Source: Demequina sp. NBRC 110052
GTDB lineage: Bacteria; Actinomycetota; Actinomycetes; Actinomycetales; Demequinaceae
DNA: 64,000 nucleotides
Assembly: GCF_002090075.1 (NCBI RefSeq)
Contig: NZ_BBRI01000002.1
Location: 806,001 to 870,000, forward strand
Reading direction: 5' to 3'
The position numbers were made by a program, and so were the translations under genes. Below the pieces are notes generated by a model that was not told the DNA's origin, made no database searches, and was given only the letters and a program-made list of their open reading frames with translations. Of this stretch, positions 59,369 through 64,000 are shown piece by piece. Each line of letters opens with the position of its first letter. Within the stretch, counting starts at the first letter, position 1.

Positions 59369-60510
59369 GTGAGTCCGATCGCCCCCTCAGCCCACCTCTC
59401 CGCGTGGATCCGCACCGTCATCGCCATCACGCTGGCCGCAGTACTGTCTGCAGCGTCGGCAACGCACGCCCTCGCGGCCGGCCCCGGTGACCCGCCGGAT
59501 GCGCCCAGCATCACCCTCGCCCTGCCAGTGGGGCCCTCGCTCGCGTCCGTCCAGTGGACGGCTGGCGCCTCGACGGGCGACGCTCCCCTCTCGGGCTACC
59601 GCGTCCAGCTCCGCGTCGCCGGGACCAGTGACTTCATAGATCACGTGGTCACCGACGGCGCCACCACTGCCGCGCTCTTCGCGTTGACGCCGGGCACCTC
59701 GTACGAGGCCCGCATCGTCGCGGTGAGCGAGATCGGCGACAGCCTCCCCTCCGCGACAGCGGCGTTCACGACCGATGCGACTTCCCCCATCGCCGCAGTG
59801 ACCGACCTTGCGGCCACACCGGGTCCGGGTGAGGTCGCACTCACGTGGCGGCTCTCCTCCGCAGGCACCGCTCCCCAGGCCTACGTCATCGCGTATCGCA
59901 ACGTCGGCGGCACGTGGACGCAGTGGTTCGGTGATTCCGTGGGCGAATCGGCAGTGGTGACCGATCTTGAGGTCGGAACGGAGTACGAGTTCCAGGTGGC
60001 CGGCATGGCGTTCGCGTCCTCGTATTACGCCTACGGTCAGGCGGATACTGCGAGCGCCGCCCCGTCGCTTTGCCGAACGCGCCTGTCGCCGCGCTGGAGA
60101 CGGGCGTGGGCGAGGCTCACCTGTCGTGGTCGGTTCCGGACGGGAACGGCCTGGACATCGACGCCTACATCATCGAGCAGCTCGTCGCCGACGCGTGGGA
60201 GACGATCGATCGGATCCCGGCCACCGCCGCCGCGGGCACGAGCGTCGTCTACCGCGGGCTGACCAGCGGCGAGACCGTGACCTACCGCGTCTCCGCCGAG
60301 ACCAGCGCCGGAGCGGGCGCGCCAAGCGAGGCAGTGTCCGGCGTGATCGCCTCGCCCGCCCCGAACGCTCCAGAGCTGCCAGAAACCGGCCCAGTCGGAG
60401 CCACGCTCACGTCGACGACGGGCGCCACCCTCGCCCTCCTAGGCGCCGCACTCCTCGGCGTTCGTGGCGCACGGGGGCGACAGCGACGCGTTGACCCCGC
60501 CCACCGCTGA
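59369..60510 (+). pseudogene. FN3-repeat, LPETG-anchored surface protein with a frameshift
   Basis: From the GTG at 59369 a signal peptide (WIRTVIAITLAAVLSAASA) is followed by two fibronectin type III domains (PPDAPSITLALPVGPSLASVQW and AAVTDLAATPGPGEVALTWRL). Near 60060-60072 the frame is lost and the first frame ends at 60262. In the -1 frame the protein continues: LPNAPVAALETGVGEAHLSW, a third FN3 domain, then the sorting signal LPETG, a membrane helix and a basic tail ending at 60510. Adding one base near 60065 joins the two parts. Either the gene is broken, phase-variable, or there is a sequencing error. The intact product would be a sortase-anchored cell-wall protein. Confidence 0.78.
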
Positions 60511-60546
60511 GCACCGGAGCGCGCGACACCGGCGCTCGCGAGGGGT

Positions 60547-61884
60547 TCACGCGTCAGGCGCGACGTCCCAGCTGAGCAGGTCCTCGAGCGTGTCGCGCCG
60601 CACGTGCAGCGTCGCCTCACCGTCGCGCACCGACACCACGGCGGGGCGCAGCAGCGCGTTGTAGTTGTTCGACATCACACGGCCATAGGCACCCGTGGCC
60701 GGCACCGCAAGCAGGTCGCCGCGCGCGACGTCGGAAGGCAGGTCCACGGAGCGGACCACGATGTCGCCGCTCTCGCAGTGCTTTCCCACCACGCGGCTGA
60801 GCGCCGGCTCGGCCGACGATTCCCTCGCGGCGAGCGCCGCGGTGTAGTCCGCGCCGTACGTGATGGGCCGCATGTTGTCGCTCATGCCGCCGTCGACGGC
60901 CACATAGGTGCGAGTGCCGCCCTCGTCGAGCTCCACCCTCTTCACGACGCCGACGCGGTACAAGGTCATCCCTGCAGGTCCCGAGATCGCGCGGCCGGGC
61001 TCGATCGAGAACCGGGGCCACGACCCACCCGCTTCCGCGAGCGCGTCGGCTACGGCATCAGCGATCTCGAACGCCGCGGTGCGCGCTTCGAGAGCCTCCG
61101 CATCGGGCGTGTAGGCGATCGCGTAGCCGCCGCCCAGGTCCACCTCTGGCATCTCGACGCCGGTCTCCGCCGCGAAGGTCGCCCGCAGGCGCAGCATGCG
61201 CTCGGCCGACTCGCGGAACGCCTCGATCGACAGGATCTGCGACCCGATGTGGGTGTGAATGCCCTGCAGCTCCAGATGCTCCGCGGCGTGCACGCGTCGC
61301 AGCGCTTCGAGCGCCGCGCCGGTCGCGAGCGAGAGCCCGAACTTCTGATCCTCGTGCGCAGTCGCGATGTACTCGTGGCCGCCCGCGTGCACTCCAGTGG
61401 TGACGCGCACCATCACGGGAGCCACAGCCCCCAGCTCGCCCGCGATGGCGTCAAGCACGGCGATCTCGTCGAGCGAGTCCAGGACGATGCGCCCCACGCC
61501 GACCTCGAGCGCGCGCTGCATCTCCGCATCGGACTTGTTGTTGCCGTGCAGCGCGAGGCGCTCGGCTGGCATGCCTCCACGCAGCGCGATCTCGAGCTCA
61601 CCGCCCGAGGCGACGTCCATGTTCACGTCCTCGTCGAGCATCCAGCGGGCGACGCGCGAGGACAGGAACGACTTGGAGGCGTAGAACACGTCGCACTTGG
61701 CGCCGTGACGTCCGAACGCCGCCGTGAAGTGGTCGCGGAAGGCGGAGACGCGCGCGCGCATGTCCACCTCGTCGATCACGTACAGCGGCGTGCCGAACTT
61801 GCCTGCGAGGTCGCGGACGTCGTAGCCCCCGACGACGATCGCTCCGTCCTCGCTGCGCGTCACCGTCGCGGACCACACGCTCAT
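60547..61884 (-). CDS. lysA: Diaminopimelate decarboxylase
   Basis: A 445-residue PLP enzyme of fold III. GTPLYVIDEVDMRARV at the N-terminus, the Schiff-base Lys in KCDVFYASKSFLS, HIGSQI, EPGRAISGPAG and CESGDIVV are all present. It makes L-lysine from meso-diaminopimelate. It lies 2 bp downstream of argS. Confidence 0.97.
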   Translation of the reverse strand: MSVWSATVTRSEDGAIVVGGYDVRDLAGKFGTPLYVIDEVDMRARVSAFRDHFTAAFGRHGAKCDVFYASKSFLSSRVARWMLDEDVNMDVASGGELEIALRGGMPAERLALHGNNKSDAEMQRALEVGVGRIVLDSLDEIAVLDAIAGELGAVAPVMVRVTTGVHAGGHEYIATAHEDQKFGLSLATGAALEALRRVHAAEHLELQGIHTHIGSQILSIEAFRESAERMLRLRATFAAETGVEMPEVDLGGGYAIAYTPDAEALEARTAAFEIADAVADALAEAGGSWPRFSIEPGRAISGPAGMTLYRVGVVKRVELDEGGTRTYVAVDGGMSDNMRPITYGADYTAALAARESSAEPALSRVVGKHCESGDIVVRSVDLPSDVARGDLLAVPATGAYGRVMSNNYNALLRPAVVSVRDGEATLHVRRDTLEDLLSWDVAPDA

Positions 61885-61886
61885 CG

Positions 61887-63560
61887 CTACATCCTCTCGG
61901 GGGCGCTCACGCCGAGCAGGTGGAGCCCGGTGCGCAGCACCATGCCCGTGGCGTCGTTGAGCCACAGGCGCGTGCGGTGAAGATCGGTGACCTCCTCGTC
62001 GCCGAGCGGCGTGACCCGCGTGCGGTCGTACCACTGGTTGAACGCGGAGGCGAGCTCCTCGAGGTAGCGGGCCACGCGGTGCTGCTCGCGGAACTCGACG
62101 GCCTGCGCGATGACGCGCGGGAAGTCGCCGAGCGCGCCGAGCAGCGCAGCCTCGCTCTCGTGCGTGAGGAGTGCGGCGTCGAAGCCGTCCTCGCGCGCGA
62201 TGCCGTACTCCGCAGCGTTGCGCGCGACTCCCGCGGAGCGCGCGTGCGCGTACTGCACGTAGAACACGGGGTTCGCGTTGGTCGCGGAGGCGAGCAGGTC
62301 GAGGTCGATATCGATCGACTGGTCCGTGCTGGAGCGCGACAGCGCGTACCTCGCAGCATCGACGCCCACGGCGTCCACGAGGTCCTCCATGGTCACGACC
62401 GTGCCCGCACGCTTGGACATGCGCACCGGCTGGCCGTCCTTCACGAGGTTGACCATCTGGCCGATGATGACCTCGACGGACGCCGGATCGTAGCCGAGCG
62501 CCGCGGCCGCGGCCTTGAGCCGCGCGATGTAGCCGTGGTGGTCGGCGCCGAGCAGGTAGACGCACAGGTCCGCACCGCGCTCGTGCTTGTCGCGGATGTA
62601 CGCGATGTCACCGGCGATGTACGCCGCGTTGCCGTCCGACTTGATGACGACGCGGTCCTTCTCGTCGCCGTGGTCGGTCGACTTCAGCCACCACGCGCCC
62701 TCGGACTCGTACAGGGCACCCGAGGCCTTGAGCTCATCGAGTGCACGCTCGACCTTGCCGCTGCTGTGCAGCGACTCCTCATGGAAGTAGACGTCGAACT
62801 CGACGCCGAAGTCCTTCAGCGAGTCCTTGATCTCGTTGAACATGAGGCGCACGCCGCGCTCGCGGAAGAACTCGATGGCTTCGTCGCGCGGGCGCTCGAG
62901 CGGGTCGCGGTCGCCCGCCTCCATGGCCTCGACCATGACCTCGTTCGCGATGTCCTGGATGTACTGGCCGCCGTAGCCGTTCTCGGGGGCGTCCTCACCC
63001 GCGACGACCGCATAGAGCGACTTCGCGAAGTTGTCGATCTGCGAGCCGTGGTCGTTGAAGTAGTACTCGCGGATCACGCGCGCGTCGTGGAACTCCATGA
63101 GACGCGCGAGCGAGTCGCCGACCGCGGCCCACCTGGTGCCGCCCAGGTGGATGGGACCCGTGGGGTTGGCGGAGACGAACTCGACGTTGACGACCTGGTC
63201 CTTGAGGCTGTCGCCGCGGCCGTACGCGCCGTTGGCGCGCACGATGGTGCGGGCCAGTTCCCCTGCCGCGCCCGCGGCCAGGCGGATGTTGATGAAGCCG
63301 GGACCCGCGACCTCGGCAGACTCGATGCCGTCGATCTCAGCGAGGCGTTCCACCAGCGTGGTCGCGAACTCGCGCGGGTTGGTGCCGGCCTTCTTCGCCA
63401 GCTGCATCGCGACGTTGGTGGCCCAGTCGCCGTGCTCGCGCTGGCGAGGTCGCTCCACCTTGACCTCGGGCACATCGAACGGGGACAGCTGGAAGTCGCT
63501 GTCGTCGATGCCGGCCAGGAGGGCGGCGCGGATGGTCTCGCTGAGCTGCTCGGGAGTCAC
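61887..63560 (-). CDS. argS: Arginyl-tRNA synthetase
   Basis: A 557-residue class I synthetase with the N-terminal Add-1 domain, HIGH motif as [13 protein letters not shown], and KMSKS as VRMSKRAGT. The C-terminal DALR helical domain has the expected ending. GTG start. It is followed directly by lysA, a conserved actinobacterial pair. Confidence 0.97.
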   Translation of the reverse strand: MTPEQLSETIRAALLAGIDDSDFQLSPFDVPEVKVERPRQREHGDWATNVAMQLAKKAGTNPREFATTLVERLAEIDGIESAEVAGPGFINIRLAAGAAGELARTIVRANGAYGRGDSLKDQVVNVEFVSANPTGPIHLGGTRWAAVGDSLARLMEFHDARVIREYYFNDHGSQIDNFAKSLYAVVAGEDAPENGYGGQYIQDIANEVMVEAMEAGDRDPLERPRDEAIEFFRERGVRLMFNEIKDSLKDFGVEFDVYFHEESLHSSGKVERALDELKASGALYESEGAWWLKSTDHGDEKDRVVIKSDGNAAYIAGDIAYIRDKHERGADLCVYLLGADHHGYIARLKAAAAALGYDPASVEVIIGQMVNLVKDGQPVRMSKRAGTVVTMEDLVDAVGVDAARYALSRSSTDQSIDIDLDLLASATNANPVFYVQYAHARSAGVARNAAEYGIAREDGFDAALLTHESEAALLGALGDFPRVIAQAVEFREQHRVARYLEELASAFNQWYDRTRVTPLGDEEVTDLHRTRLWLNDATGMVLRTGLHLLGVSAPERM

Positions 63561-63595
63561 CCGTCGAGTCTATCGGCGGTTGAGCGGGGGTACGC

Positions 63596-63610
63596 GCCCG
63601 ACGCTGGGGC
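63596..63610 (-). repeat. Intergenic repeat, partial copy 4
   Basis: GCCCGACGCTGGGGC is the reverse complement of the first 15 bp of the 19-bp family. Confidence 0.55.
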
Positions 63611-63624
63611 TGGCGGAAGCGGGG

Positions 63625-63648
63625 GCCCGGCCGACGATGGGGCCGGGC
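63625..63648 (-). terminator. Terminator hairpin of the right-edge lipoprotein gene
   Basis: GCCCGGCC and GGCCGGGC, an 8-bp perfect stem with 8-nt loop, just downstream of the lipoprotein gene stop. No T-run. Confidence 0.5.
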
Positions 63649-63665
63649 GGCGGGCGCTGCGGCGG

Positions 63666-64000
63666 CTACAGCGTCGGTCCTGTCCAGCGCACGGCAACGA
63701 CGTCGCACTGGACGGGGAAGGACTCGGCGCAGGCCTCGGTCCAGACCTCCACCTCGGCGCCAAGCACGATCTCAGAGGCGTCGACGGACACGCCCTCGGG
63801 GCCGATCACCTCGACGCTGTCATCGACCCAGAACAGCGTGCCCAGGAAGTACTCATAGCCCGCATCGGGGACGAAGGACAGCACCGTCACACCGTCCGAG
63901 GTGGAGACCTCCCCCACGGTGCCGACCGCGTCGGGCTGGCGCGAGGGAAGCGCCGCCTCGCATCCGGCGAGCAGCGTCGCGCCGAGAGTGACGGCGGCAA
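63666..64000 (-). CDS. Predicted lipoprotein, C-terminal part
   Basis: The last 111 codons of a gene whose start is beyond the right edge. The first visible residues end a lipoprotein signal (ATLLAGC), followed by a short linker and a beta-rich domain of about 80 residues (EVSTSDGVTVLSFVPDAGYEYF, WVDDSVEVIGPEGVSVD, VEVWTEACAESFPVQC). Two Cys in the domain may form a disulfide. Family not recognised. Confidence 0.72.
   Translation of the reverse strand, partial: AAVTLGATLLAGCEAALPSRQPDAVGTVGEVSTSDGVTVLSFVPDAGYEYFLGTLFWVDDSVEVIGPEGVSVDASEIVLGAEVEVWTEACAESFPVQCDVVAVRWTGPTL

Overview
This is chromosomal DNA from a high-GC actinobacterium. The strongest clue is the gene order characteristic of Actinomycetota: argS-lysA, then hom-thrC-thrB, rho, rpmE-prfA-prmC-tsaC, a WecA-like transferase, the ATP synthase operon and nucS. 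NucS (the mismatch endonuclease of MutS-less actinobacteria), GlgE, many GTG starts and apparently leaderless promoters agree with this. The gene content suggests Micrococcales, perhaps near Cellulomonadaceae or Demequinaceae; the genus cannot be fixed from the sequence alone.

Left part (1-20.7 kb). A secreted lamin-tail protein is cut by the window edge. It is followed by an ArsR-type repressor with an overlapping ArsP-like permease, an unrecognised protein, etfBA, and a glycogen / alpha-glucan cluster glgX-glgE-glgB. A three-gene operon (membrane protein, lipoprotein, CnoX-like thioredoxin/TPR protein) faces the glg genes. Then come a 782-residue DivIVA/Scy-like coiled-coil protein with nineteen tandem 11-residue repeats, a small partner gene, two alpha/beta hydrolases, a small Cys-pair protein and a GH1 beta-glucosidase with a LacI-type operator.

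Central part (20.7-36.3 kb, nearly all on the minus strand). Reading in the direction of transcription: rho, rpmE, prfA, prmC, tsaC, wecA-like, atpI, atpBEFHAGDC, nucS. Between rho and rpmE sits one oppositely oriented gene encoding a DUF559 (Vsr-like nuclease) protein with a palindromic repeat on each side.

Right part (36.3-64 kb). Between rho and thrB lies about 16 kb of accessory genes: a DUF6325/SHOCT pair, a DUF389 membrane protein, a ROK repressor with a sugar ABC transporter and two sugar-metabolism enzymes, a TetR-controlled heterodimeric ABC exporter, an acetyltransferase, and a second DUF559 gene with its own, unrelated flanking repeats. Then hom-thrC-thrB, a second accessory patch (metallo-beta-lactamase-fold protein, LMW phosphatase, an HxlR/quinone-reductase pair, a TetR gene, a frameshifted FN3-LPETG surface protein), lysA, argS and a cut lipoprotein gene.

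The most interesting signal is that both DUF559 nuclease genes are bracketed by inverted copies of a gene-specific repeat, end with a stop codon inside the right-hand repeat, and interrupt otherwise conserved gene order. A third, gene-less copy of the first repeat lies at 58.6 kb. This resembles a nuclease-plus-cognate-repeat element, comparable in logic to REP/RAYT systems. Other points are a short 19-bp intergenic repeat family, and at least nine genes whose -10 hexamer lies exactly 6 nt before the start codon, which implies leaderless mRNAs. No tRNA, rRNA, CRISPR array or canonical insertion sequence was seen.
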